A DNA stretch of 60,000 bases, taken from positions 989,386-1,049,385 of the forward strand of contig NC_087081.1 in the NCBI RefSeq assembly GCF_026151205.1, in the 5' to 3' direction. The translations under genes and the position numbers were made by a program. The notes below the pieces were generated by a model, which saw only the letters and a list, made by a program, of their open reading frames with translations, had not been told where the DNA came from and did no database searches. Positions within the stretch are counted from its first letter, which is position 1; each line of letters starts with the position of its first letter. Source of the stretch: Bolinopsis microptera. Lineage: Eukaryota; Ctenophora; Tentaculata; Lobata; Bolinopsidae. This document shows, piece by piece, positions 1-10,315 of this stretch.

Positions 1-204
1 AAATTATATAAGCTTTAACATTAAAAATGGTTCAAACGCCGCGCATATCACATATGTTATATTAGCGCACATTTTCCCGACCCATGACTCAAAGTGCCGA
101 AGGCACAAAAGAGTGTCGTATATAGCTTAGCTTGCGACAGTCATGCGTGCGTGCGTGCGTGCCTGCGTACCATAAATATTGCATATATATATTGTGTTAC
201 AAAT

Positions 205-350
205 AAAACTGTTGATTCACGATGTCAATCCTTCGCAGCTCGGTGAGGCACAGTGGTGCATTTCGCCGATCTACCGAAGTGGTTGCGAGAAGAATTATTT
301 GATGCGCGGCGCGACCCAGTAGTGCATCGCGCTACAAATAAAACTGTAAA
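205..350. repeat. Dispersed repeat copy, related to 26512-26545 and 27905-28010
   Basis: The stretch beginning GTTGATTCACGATGTCAATC and ending near the GCGCGACCCAGTAGTGCATC motif recurs in inverted orientation at about 27905-28010, and its first part recurs in direct orientation at about 26512. The copies differ by substitutions and small indels. This indicates an interspersed repeat family rather than a gene. No coding potential is seen. Confidence 0.6.
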
Positions 351-594
351 CGTTGTGGACCAAAAACTATAAAAATTGCAAATGGATTTTTAGCAAAAAT
401 TTCTGCACGGTGGAATCGTTTTATTCGTATTTTTAAACAACGTATAGTACTTCACCTAACCATGTGCTTTTGCGCCACTTCGGGCGCGCTTGTTTCACAA
501 GTCAAGAAACCGCCGTGAGGCGAGCGCGCGCCGCGCTACTGCAAGCGCAAGGGCTCTGGATAGAGCAAGTATAGTACCAAATTTATTAAAATCG

Positions 595-630
595 CACTCC
601 TGCGCGCAGTGTTGTGACCTCCCTTCGTCG
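595..630. repeat. Inverted repeat arm paired with 6608-6643
   Basis: CACTCCTGCGCGCAGTGTTG and the following bases appear as the exact reverse complement near 6614-6643, with the similarity extending a few bases further on the CGTCGTA side. The two arms enclose about 6 kb. They could be the termini of a decayed element or two unrelated insertions of one repeat; I cannot tell which. Confidence 0.55.
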
Positions 631-659
631 TAATTAGCTCGTATTCAGATTGAACAATT

Positions 660-2380
660 TTGAAGTCAAATAAATGTGGTTTCTTTTAGACTTAAATAAA
701 CAATATGGATGTAGTCCGAAAGTAATTTGTCTACTAAATAACATTTTGAAATTATGAACAAAATTGGTGAAAATTTGCCGTAGATGTGGCCAAAAAACTA
801 CGCGCAGAACTAAATATTTCTTCATTAACGCGTGAAAATTTTTGAGTTTAACATTGAATATTTTAGCTTGGTTATTGTAATACTTAATTTTCAAGTCTCT
901 ATCCGATAACTAAATATTTTATCTTTACGACAGTATAAAATTTGTTTGTATATTTGCTAAATTAAAAAAACAGTAGGAATAGAAACGTCGAAGGTCTTGC
1001 GCTTATTTCAGTCCCAAAATATACCCTAATCATAAAACCCACTGAAAATGATGTCTACAGGCATATTTATCCCGTACACCTTCCTAAATCATTTAGCAAG
1101 GGTTCAGAGCCAGTTTTTAAAATTAGCTTTCGAATATCATTGTCAAGACATAAAACTATAAATAAATGAGTGCCTTTTTCTCTTTCGTCTCAACAATTTC
1201 TTTTTCATTTTAACACTATACATTAGTAAAAGCAATCAGCGATCTTTATTAATCATTGAAGGAGTAGAGTAATTGGTCCTCGTCAATGTTTAGTGTCTGA
1301 TTACAGTTTCGGTCCGACCTCCACAACTGAAAAGATATGGGGGTATTATCAGTTATGTAAATGGACAAATTATATTTGCATCATAAAACTATGAAAAGAT
1401 TGAAACTAATGTTTTTGAAGGCTCGCCTTTTCGTTTAACTTTAAGCAATCAAATAGTCAGTGCATGCACAGTAAAGAACAGTTGAAGGCACCGGGAATGT
1501 TTCAAATATAACCTCTGTCTACTATCAAGTATCAGACCACACACCCCATTATGCACTACAATGTACAATGGCAATTAAAATGTGTTCCCGCGATTTTAAA
1601 ATGCGCGCATCTTGCGCCGTGACCATGACGGTCACAGCGCATGCTGGTGAACGGAGGTTATAGGCTGGTGAACGAGTAATTGGGACAAAATTGGAACATT
1701 TTGGAACATTGGTTACATCGGTTGTGGACATGCAGTGATCCCCAAACTTGGTTTGAGTGGTCCTAGGACCAATCTAAACGCTTTCCGGCCAGTTTTAAAC
1801 CGTTCTGAGCACTTTTAGTTTTAGGAGATTCTTAATTTTTGTTCATTTTCGTGCATTCCATGAACCTGGGTAATTTTCATGCTCATTGGAAATTAGAAGG
1901 TAAAATAACTCACATAACAGTGCTCCCGACAAGTTTCACGGATATAGTGATTGAGTTTCTAGTCACCTAGCCTCTTGGCCTGAAAGATTTCTTGTTCGCC
2001 AGGGTGACTGCTTGAACGTCAACTTCAACCTCTCCCACTGCATCGAATCGAGGTAGAGTTGTTAACTGAAATATTACATTCAGTCTAGCGGCCAAATTTC
2101 ATTGATTTCAGAGGGTGTGGCACGTCACTCTCTCCTTTTAGTTTTAATTATTGTTGCCATAAAGCGAGAACACTTTATACTAGGAACTCCAAAGTTGACA
2201 GACACATTAAATTTGGTATAACAATTCAAGTGATTCCCAAAATTTCAAGTTGATTACACAATTTAGCCAAGTTATGAACCATTTAAGGGCTGCACGACTA
2301 AGGTGAACCCCAATTATTTATATTAGGGAGTCAAATTATATCACCAATTAGTGCCGTATAATTAATGATGAAAACATGTG
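660..2380. other. AT-rich non-coding sequence
   Basis: Only short ORFs with no recognisable domains are present and none shows a convincing splice-site pair. Small GC-rich palindromic patches, such as the alternating GCGC around 1600-1645, are the only local structure noticed. Confidence 0.5.
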
Positions 2381-2389
2381 CCCGGATGA

Positions 2390-2890
2390 AGGATATGAAA
2401 AGTAGAATGGTATGAAGAGAACAGTGGAAGTGGAGGCGTCGAAGAAAGTCTGAGTCTAGGGGGAGAGGTGATTCCAAACGTAGCGGAAAAGCCAATCAAG
2501 TTCCTGGGTCAGTGGATTAGAGCAGAGGCAGCACGCCAACAGTTTTCTGAGGAAGTGGCAGGGTGTAGGCCATACACTGAGTAACATCTGCTTATTTAGT
2601 CAACCATCTAGTGTGGCCTTGCCCATCAGCATCCTGTCCGATACTCCATCAGTCCTACCAGCAGTTTTTTGATGACATGATAAGGGCGATTTAACCGCAA
2701 GTCAGGTCAGGGAGAGTTTGGAGACCAGACAAGGAACTAGATTGTGCTGAGAGGGACTTAGTCTGTGAAGAGGTGAGAGGAATGGTCCAGCCGAACAGCA
2801 GGGCAGGGATTGGTTTTGGAGAATGGAAGAAACCGTGGAAGAAGATGGACATGAGCTGGCACACACTCACAGGTTTTATGCTCAGTGCGA
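2390..2890 (+). pseudogene. Decayed non-LTR retroelement reverse transcriptase scrap
   Basis: In one plus frame around 2470-2530 the translation includes AEKPIKFLGQWI, which resembles the segment after the catalytic motif of LINE-type reverse transcriptases (a K-x-L-G type motif). Around 2800-2890 another frame gives a Trp-rich stretch containing GFGEWKKPWKKMD. Frames are interrupted by stops and shifts, so this is at most a relic. The call rests on short motifs only and could be wrong. Confidence 0.3.
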
Positions 2891-3121
2891 CTTATGGTAC
2901 TGTGGTCACACCAAATTGATTTTTTCAAATAATCCAAATACAGGCAGCGATTTAGTCAACTTAAGTTTTTCATTTATTTAATTGAACATTAAAAATGTAT
3001 CCTTCATAGAATTTTGCATTTTTCATTATCTCGAGGGTATAAAATTGTCAATTGAGAAACACGTCATAAATCTAAACAAATAAGTTCATTAAAATAGCTA
3101 TCAATCAGTAAATGAACGAAC

Positions 3122-4799
3122 CTGTACATCTAGATGATGTAGGTCCACCACTTGTAACTTGTCAAACCGGTTGTTGTCAGCTTCCTGCTCAGCCTGAAAA
3201 CACATTTCTGTTACCATGACAACGTTACCATTACAAGTTACCCGTGATGGGGAGTGTCATGAGGTTACGTGACTGATAAAGTTAATACCCCTCCTCCCCA
3301 CTAATAGTGCACTCACCTGGAAATGAGGTAGTAGAGTCTCCAAAAAGTGAGGACCAGCGTCATGTCAGTAACTTTTAAAAAAGCCCCCTATCATAATATT
3401 TTAGTTTCTCATGCACGATTAAAAAATAGTAGTTCATCTTGGGGATGTTAATTCGAGTTGAACCCAACTTACACCAGATAAGATATGACTAAATTACCTG
3501 GCAGACTTAACAGCCGAACTTATAGACCACAAAGTCTTGAGGGGAGAGGTCGTTAAGATCAACAGGTATTAGCTCAGCATCAGAATCGTGTTCAGAGTTC
3601 AATTTTGAGATATACCCTCCTGAGGGTGAAAGTTTGGTTACCAAGTGAGATGACACAGTCAGTTACTTAGATACCGTGGTTACTAAATGACGGCAAATCA
3701 GTTGCTTAGACTTAGTGACTCTAGGGACGGAATTGTATGATAATTGCCAGAATTATGTTAAATATGAAATAAGTCCTAAGACAAACATTTTTACATATGT
3801 TTTGACACACGTTTTCTCTGCGTAATTTCCACACTAGAGGGGGGGGGGTATAAAGCATGTCATCAAACCCTAATTATACATTTCACATTCAATATTCACG
3901 CATGTACACAGACAATTAATTGGCACGTGTTTGATGTTTATCGTTAATCTACTCATGTACATACAACAACAAGATACGAGGCTAGGTCACTCCCGGTGTT
4001 GGGATGGCCTGAGGTGCTAATCTCCTTTTCATTAACCCTAAGCCACACTGTGCCAAGGCGCTATACTTGCTCATGCTGTAGGGGGGTTAGTCCTACGCGC
4101 CAGAGAAAGTGAATCACCAGCCGAAGCTGTACCCAATCACATCTTGGTAACTAAATGACTATTCCAGAAGTTTATGAAATTCGGAACTTACGTAGATGAG
4201 GGCAATCTTCGATACTGGAAGCTTCCTAATTCTTTTCGTCCACCTAGGACTAGCGGCTTCAGAAAGATTTCTTATTTTGTAGAATTCTAAACTGAAAAAG
4301 TTCAAAGTATCATTATAAGAAATGCATAAATTCCACAATAAGACTTTTCGTTATTCTTTAATCGTGAGACATTAATTGTTAATGCTTAAAAGTAATTCGT
4401 CCGGACGAATCCAAGAGTACAATATGTGGTTGTGGAACACAACAAGAAAATTGAGAATAATCTTGTGCGAGGGTAGGGACCCAGATGTCGTTTCTAACCC
4501 AAATAAACTTTAAGGAGGCTTCTCATCAGTAGCCGCACCTCCTTACTCGGTTTCTGAACTGGAATTCTATGGGTTTCCAGACGGCCAGACCGAGTATTAC
4601 CACCCCATCCTTCTAGAGTTCATCACAAGTAGCACCCACCTTGAAGATCTTTGACACCCAGACACACCCCATTGGCGAACAAACTTTGGATATAATCTTA
4701 CATGCTCCCGAAGGAATCCCTGGTTTATGGTCTTTCTCATCGTCACCAGCACTTTCACTAGAGTCACCAGCCCTTTCACTGGAGTCATCAGCCCAATCA
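3122..4799 (-). CDS. Putative exons of an unrecognised minus-strand gene
   Basis: Three minus-strand segments look like real exons. Segment 4640-4799 follows an acceptor TGTATACTTCAG, encodes an acidic Ser/Asp/Glu run followed by KPGIPSGACKIISKVCSPMG, and stops at a GTGGGT donor. Segment 4192 to about 4256 ends at a strong GTAAGT donor; its frame is uncertain. Segment 3122-3193 is exactly 24 codons (starting AEQEADNNRFDKLQVV) between TTTTCAG and GTTCGT. An additional open stretch near 3515-3590 (containing LSPQDFVVYKFG) may also belong. I do not recognise the protein, cannot place its start or stop, and cannot show that all segments belong to one transcript. Confidence 0.35.
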
Positions 4800-5115
4800 C
4801 TGAAGTATACAGAAGTACAGTTGTGGAACACAACAAGAAAATTGAGAATAATCTTGTAGGTGTGCTGAGTATTTAGTAGGGTATTTATAAAACACATTAT
4901 TTGGCCGTTTAGGATCCTGAAATGAGTGCCAAGAGTCAGTTTTGTGGATTATAATGCTGGCTTTAAAGTGGTTTTAAAAAGTTTAAATAGTAGGGTATTT
5001 ATAAAGCACATTATTTGGCCGTTTTAAATCCTGAAATGAGTGCCAAGAGTCAGTTTTGTGGATTATATTGTTGGCTTTAAAAAGTGTAAACAGTAGGGTA
5101 TTTATAAAACACATA
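4428..5115. repeat. Direct and tandem repeats
   Basis: A 38-bp block beginning GTTGTGGAACACAACAAGAA occurs at about 4428-4466 and again at 4819-4857. Immediately afterwards, a unit of about 110 bp beginning GTAGGGTATTTATAAA is present at 4877-4987 and again at 4988-5093, with a third partial start at 5094. The copies are highly similar, indicating recent local duplication. The first block lies next to the putative exon at 4640-4799. Confidence 0.7.
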
Positions 5116-7256
5116 ATTACTGAACACGTGTCGAGATTTACACCCCTCGGGAAACGTGAGCACACACTTAAAACGTGAAAAATCAATAATCAAGTAATCA
5201 CACGTTTCCTTGCCCCTTCCCTTGTCTGAAAAGTGAAAACTATCCCCTCCCCTTTCACCAAACGTGTGTCTAATCACGAGCAATTTAAATCTAACACGTA
5301 AAAACAAGTAACACATAAATGCGAGTACAGTGGCAGTCAACTACATGAGTGGTAGTCATCTGATAGTGCGGAGAAACACGGCACACACGTTAGGCCAGGA
5401 ATGTTCCGCGCCGTATAAGGAATAATTCACTGGGTGTATAAATAAACAATGTAGTTGGGCCGTGAACTGATGGTATTTTTTACACAACTTGTTTTAGTAC
5501 GCTTGTCAAGTCTCGATTATAGGAGTATAGAAGTGAGACGGAACACCATAGTATGAAGAAACAGGCACTTTTAGAGTCCATATTATCACTTTTCACGCTC
5601 AGTGCTTCAGACTTTAAAGTAAAATTGGCACTTTCCATTTTAACTTCGGCTAATTGATCCCTTACCAATATAAGATAAGTTGTAAATGTAAGTATGAATT
5701 GTGGGTCAAATAAGACAGTGGTTTTTATGTTCTTAGGTGACTTTTTAATCTATAATTCCCGGCCAAATTCCCGGCCAAAAACTCAAAATTGGCCGGGGCC
5801 GGGAATAAACACCTCCCCCGGCGCCGGGAATCCCGGTCGTTCACTGCATTACAGCACAGTAAACAGAGCCAAAGTTGTTACTTGTCAAATGCTAAAATAG
5901 AATCTCTAGAATACAAATAAATTCATTCGATCAACATCGAATTCCGAATAAAACCGAAACCAAATATGAAATAACAGATATTTACAATAAATACCAATTA
6001 ATTACTTACCGGTTTGTAAAAGTTGTCCGACTTTAAAATCTATAATCAAACCCCTATTATCTGTTATTGTGTATCGTTAATTGCATTATATAATACAGCA
6101 AGGCTGATTACTGCTGACACATTATAAAACAACTAAGAGCAAAAATATGGATGATAGAATAACGCGAGTGGCAAGGCAACATTAAACAGGGCGCTATTAA
6201 TGCGTGAACAGTGAACGCACGAGGTGTAAAGCTCGAAGTGCTCCTTCATCAATTATGTTCAATCTTAGACGGATTTGACACGCGAAATTGCGCGGCAAAT
6301 ATGCGCGGCGTGTAAAACTTTTGTAAACCTTTCGGACAAGGGTTAAATTATTTTTCTACTGTCAACACAGCCCAAGTTATACGTGTTTTAATATCAAAAA
6401 ATTTCCAATTTTTTTGTATCATTTTTAACTAATATCTTTTTCAAATCGCTGCCACATCAAAATTATTTTACGAAAGTACATTAAATTTTCACAGAAAGCA
6501 AGCTATATCGTTTTAGAACTAAATTAAAAAAGAATTTAATGTAAAAATGTTAAAACTTTAAAATTATCCATGGAATAAATTGCCAACGTCCAAATATGTG
6601 TGAAATACGACGTAGGGAGGTCACAACACTGCGCGCAGGAGTGAATCGGAGACAACATTCTGTGCCAACTCATTTCACATAGCTCTGGTTAGAGCAACCA
6701 ACTCATTGCGCTTTATAGGCAGATTGCTGCGGAACATTTGTAGGTTTATAACCATTAACCTACCAGGACGCGCGCCGAGTTGGACTCGTCGACAGTCCTG
6801 GAATAATATATGGAACAAATATTTTACGAGTATCACCCGTCAACGGAACATTAAAATTGTTTTTACCAAGTGGTTATTCAGCCTTCTACCATTTTTATAA
6901 TATTTGTAACATTTGTTCCATTTTATAACATAAAACATATCGCATATTGGTTTATTCATTTTTCGAGGATGTCTATCCACTATCCTTATAGTTAGACGAT
7001 AACCATTGCTGAAATTATTTTGTATCTGATAAAAAGTCGAATGGAGTTTGGAATAATATGTAAGTTGGCGTTAATTCTTTGGGGAATATTGACCTTGTCT
7101 GCATCACCTTTCTAAGTTTAAATGGCACTGTACACTGAGTGTCTGAGTGCAGTATGGCGTTTGAAATTTCAGGATTCAGGATTTTTTAAATCCCTGAAAT
7201 GTAGTTTTACTAACATTAACTATGAACAGTGAGCAATTTTATGTCTATCCTTATAG
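5115..7256. other. Non-coding sequence with a GC-rich patch
   Basis: No gene is recognised. Around 5758-5840 there is an unusual run of CCGG-containing near-repeats (CCCGGCCAAA, GGCCGGGGCCGGGAA) in otherwise AT-rich DNA. The right arm of the 36-bp inverted repeat lies at 6608-6643. The remainder is AT-rich with short meaningless ORFs. Confidence 0.5.
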
Positions 7257-7740
7257 CAGAGGCGGCTATTGAGGGCGTCCAGGCGTCCGTGGACGCCCTA
7301 CAATTATCATTTGGTGGCAGGTGCTTAAAAATAGAAATAGTGCTTGGTAATAGTGTTCGAAAATATCTAATCGCAATATAAAGCTCTTTATTCACTCAAA
7401 CGTTCGTTTGGACGACTAAGCCGCGCAGTTTTAACACATAGTTAATTGTAATCGGGAACAAAGCACATCAAGCGCATCCACTACAGGTAATCTATATGAT
7501 TTGCTCGTCCAGGACACCTTGCTATTTGAACTATCGACTGCTATCATACTGCACGGCTGAGATTGTACACGTGTGGTGTCTTGTTTCGACCATATTATAA
7601 GTTTTTGTTTTTGTTTGCTGTCGTCTGTGAAGTGTGACACATGACATACATGAGGCCCTTGTGTGTAATGTAATCGGTAGTTTGGAGGGAGCTTGGGCCG
7701 GCCAACAAAACTGCCAGCAACCTCCCACGAGCCGCCTCTG
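7257..7740. mobile_element. Non-autonomous hAT-type element with intact ends
   Basis: The left end reads CAGAGGCGGCT and the right end AGCCGCCTCTG, a perfect 11-bp terminal inverted repeat. The element is flanked on both sides by the same 8-bp direct repeat CCTTATAG (7249-7256 and 7741-7748). An 8-bp target duplication with a CAG-type terminus is the signature of the hAT superfamily. At 484 bp it is too short for a transposase. The minus-strand ORFs inside could be a residual transposase fragment but contain no motif I can confirm. Confidence 0.85.
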
Positions 7741-7748
7741 CCTTATAG

Positions 7749-8762
7749 CTGACAATTACCATTGCTGAAATTATCTGTATACTGTTCGAAACATTTTATT
7801 CTTTCTATGGGGCATGGAGCAATTTAATACGATTAAAAACATGTAATAAGCACAGTATGCTTTTTCTCGAAAAAGTCATTCCTATTTTTTTCTTTATACA
7901 AAGTAAACAAGTTTTTTTTGATATAACACAAAAACATGTTAATATAATACAAAATAACTTATATCATGTACTAGAAAACCCGTGTTCACAGGGAGGAAGC
8001 TAATAGTATTCTTTGGTAGTCAGTTTTTATAGCATCAACAAATATCCGTCACAACCAAAGATACAGCCGATTTAAATGTAGCTTGCACTGAACACAACGT
8101 AATTACCACAAAACCGATCAAAATGTCGCTCGCCAATCTTTGCACATGCATGTGTGCTTTTGAACACCATTACCTTGGTTACTATGCAACTTTTATTTGT
8201 TTACCTTATTTGCACGTGGGCGGTCGTACAGTACAGACAGACAAAAATAATCTTTTGAATTATAAGTAAGATATTATACTTCACTGTTCAAACTGATAAT
8301 TAAAAAAAAAAATTTTTAATCAAAAAAGTGATGAAAAACTCACTTATCTGTGGTTGGTTGTTTACCCTGTACGCAGACATTGTATGTGTTCATTTGCATT
8401 TTAAGTTCATTGGTGTGTGTACTAGTTTATATCTCTAAAAATTTGTTTTTACTGAATCACGATTCTCTGATACTACATAATTTGGCTGCGTCAATCGTAG
8501 CAGTTTGCATTGAGCTAAGACCTTGTGAAGCCCCCTAGCTCAGCCCTGGGATCATTAATCTTACTTGTATTTTAATGCAATTGTCAATTTGCAGTACATA
8601 GGACATCCCACATCCGTATGGCATATACATTGCTTCACGAGGTTTCCTGATATCAAATTCAAATTTTAGATTATTTTCCCTTTGTAAATATGAGCAGCCC
8701 CAGCCCCTACTTTTAAAAGCCATGATATGGTGAATAGTTTTGTTTTGATTTATTTCTTACAG
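7749..8762. other. Intergenic / probable 5' untranslated region and intron
   Basis: No coding sequence is recognised. About 8040-8125 is similar to 42180-42275 (ATATCCGTCACAACC..AGATACAGCCGATT and ACAAAACCGATCAAAATG), so a short dispersed repeat is present. A splice acceptor TTTCTTACAG ends at 8762, just before the start codon of the next gene, suggesting an upstream non-coding exon that I could not locate. Confidence 0.5.
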
Positions 8763-8766
8763 TTAG

Positions 8767-9828
8767 ATGAAGAAGTTAATAAAATGTATTCAAGAAGAAC
8801 ATAATGATTTGACTTGTCAAATCGAGGAAATCAGGTTACGCATAAGCTATCTTAAAGAAAGTCAGCAGCAGAAGCTTCAGTCAAGTAAAATTCTTAATCC
8901 AGTTCCTGAACCAATCTACTCCCAGGTTGTAAATACTGAGTCATCAAAAGTATCTCAAACAGCAGCAAACTCAGAAGACATACTCTTGGTGAAAGTAGAT
9001 GATGTGTTGGCAAGAGCTACAATGGTAATGAAAAACAAGGGTGCTAGTAAAACAAAAATTCCACAGCGGATACAAAATCATAAAAAGAAGTTAAAAAACA
9101 CTGGCCAACAAGAAAATGATGCTGCTTGCCACTCTAAAAACAGAAGTACTGAAAATTCAAATATCAAACATCAGGTACCACCAGTGAAAGGGCCTTGCCC
9201 TTCAACAAATGAAGCTACCTTGGATAATGATGATCTAGTCGGTAAAAGGAGAAGGCGTTTGCAGAGTAAATATTTTAAAATTGCCAGAGTATTAGATTCA
9301 TTAAGCTCTATAAAGAGCAATTTCCATGATAAACTAGCATATCCTTTGGACTCCGCTGCACCAGATGTATCATTTCAAGAGCTAACAGAGCTAAATTGTA
9401 TTCATAAAATTCTCAGACACATACTTGACTCCTACATTACACCTGGAAATTACAGTACTGAAAATATAGAGCTCATTACCCGGAAGACAGATGAACAACT
9501 TTCTACAGTGACAGAAAACTTGTATTCTCATCATAACATGAAAGTTGCACAGTCACTTTTTGCTTGTGGATACCAGTCTGCAAATTTTCTTGAAAAATCT
9601 GTTCAGGATAGATTAAAAGTTGTGGCCTTCTCTAAGAGTCAACAAATTACTAAGTGTCTCACTTATCATGGCAAGATTTCAATGGCAAGAATGCACTTAC
9701 AACTTTTGGAGGAGCTCTGTGACATTGCTAAGTCAAAGCCATTGAAGGATGATGCAAGAATGGTTCAATTATCAGAGTTTATATTATCTGAAAAAATGTT
9801 TATTCCACCAGTTAGACTGCAAAAGTAG
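8767..9828 (+). CDS. Unrecognised 353-residue intronless protein with N-terminal coiled coil
   Basis: A single open frame of 353 codons runs from ATG 8767 to TAG. An in-frame TAG lies directly upstream (8764-8766) and a good acceptor ends at 8762, so this ATG is likely the true start after a 5' untranslated intron. Residues 1-40 look coiled-coil (EEHNDLTCQIEEIRLRISYL). Residues about 45-160 are hydrophilic and Lys/Ser/Asn-rich with basic patches (KRRRRLQ). The C-terminal 150 residues look helical and folded (ELNCIHKILRHILDSYITPG, then QSANFLEKSVQDRLKVVAFS). The composition would fit a centrosomal or nuclear scaffold, but I do not recognise the family and assign no function. A possible polyadenylation signal lies near 10130. 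Confidence 0.7.
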   Translation: MKKLIKCIQEEHNDLTCQIEEIRLRISYLKESQQQKLQSSKILNPVPEPIYSQVVNTESSKVSQTAANSEDILLVKVDDVLARATMVMKNKGASKTKIPQRIQNHKKKLKNTGQQENDAACHSKNRSTENSNIKHQVPPVKGPCPSTNEATLDNDDLVGKRRRRLQSKYFKIARVLDSLSSIKSNFHDKLAYPLDSAAPDVSFQELTELNCIHKILRHILDSYITPGNYSTENIELITRKTDEQLSTVTENLYSHHNMKVAQSLFACGYQSANFLEKSVQDRLKVVAFSKSQQITKCLTYHGKISMARMHLQLLEELCDIAKSKPLKDDARMVQLSEFILSEKMFIPPVRLQK

Positions 9829-10315
9829 TATAGTGTGGCTTGTTACAGATTATTAGGATTTTAGATATTACATTAATTGCCATAATATATTTTGTTGATG
9901 TCAGCATATAAATTGATACTATAAATTGTATATAATTTGTACATTTTCTTGGGGTCTGTTATTTATTGTCAGAGTGTTTTATAGACATTCAAATTTATCA
10001 ATTCATTTATTACATAAATCACAGCATTATTATTACAGTTCTTCAGTAAAAATGTGAATATGAGTAAAGATAATATACTTGCTATTATTACCTCCTTGTG
10101 CAGTATGCATTATGCAAGTGGATTAGATGAATAAATAATGTATGTTTTTTTCACACTCCTTAGTAAATTTCTAATTGAAATATTGAAATAATTCTCTTAC
10201 AAGGAGATGACATGAACACCTTGTAGTCACAGTTCTAGTTTCGCTACAGCTGTCCTTGAAAATATGGAAGAAAAGATAGGCAGCTCACAAGAATACACCT
10301 GAAAAATTCACTGAG
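9829..10315. other. 3' flank of the 353-residue gene and 5' flank of the first channel gene
   Basis: AT-rich sequence without coding signals. It contains AATAAATAAT near 10130, a plausible polyadenylation signal for the upstream gene. An ATG at 10264 opens only 12 codons before TGA. The frame of the channel gene stays open back to a stop at 10277, so its first exon could start slightly upstream of 10316. Confidence 0.5.
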
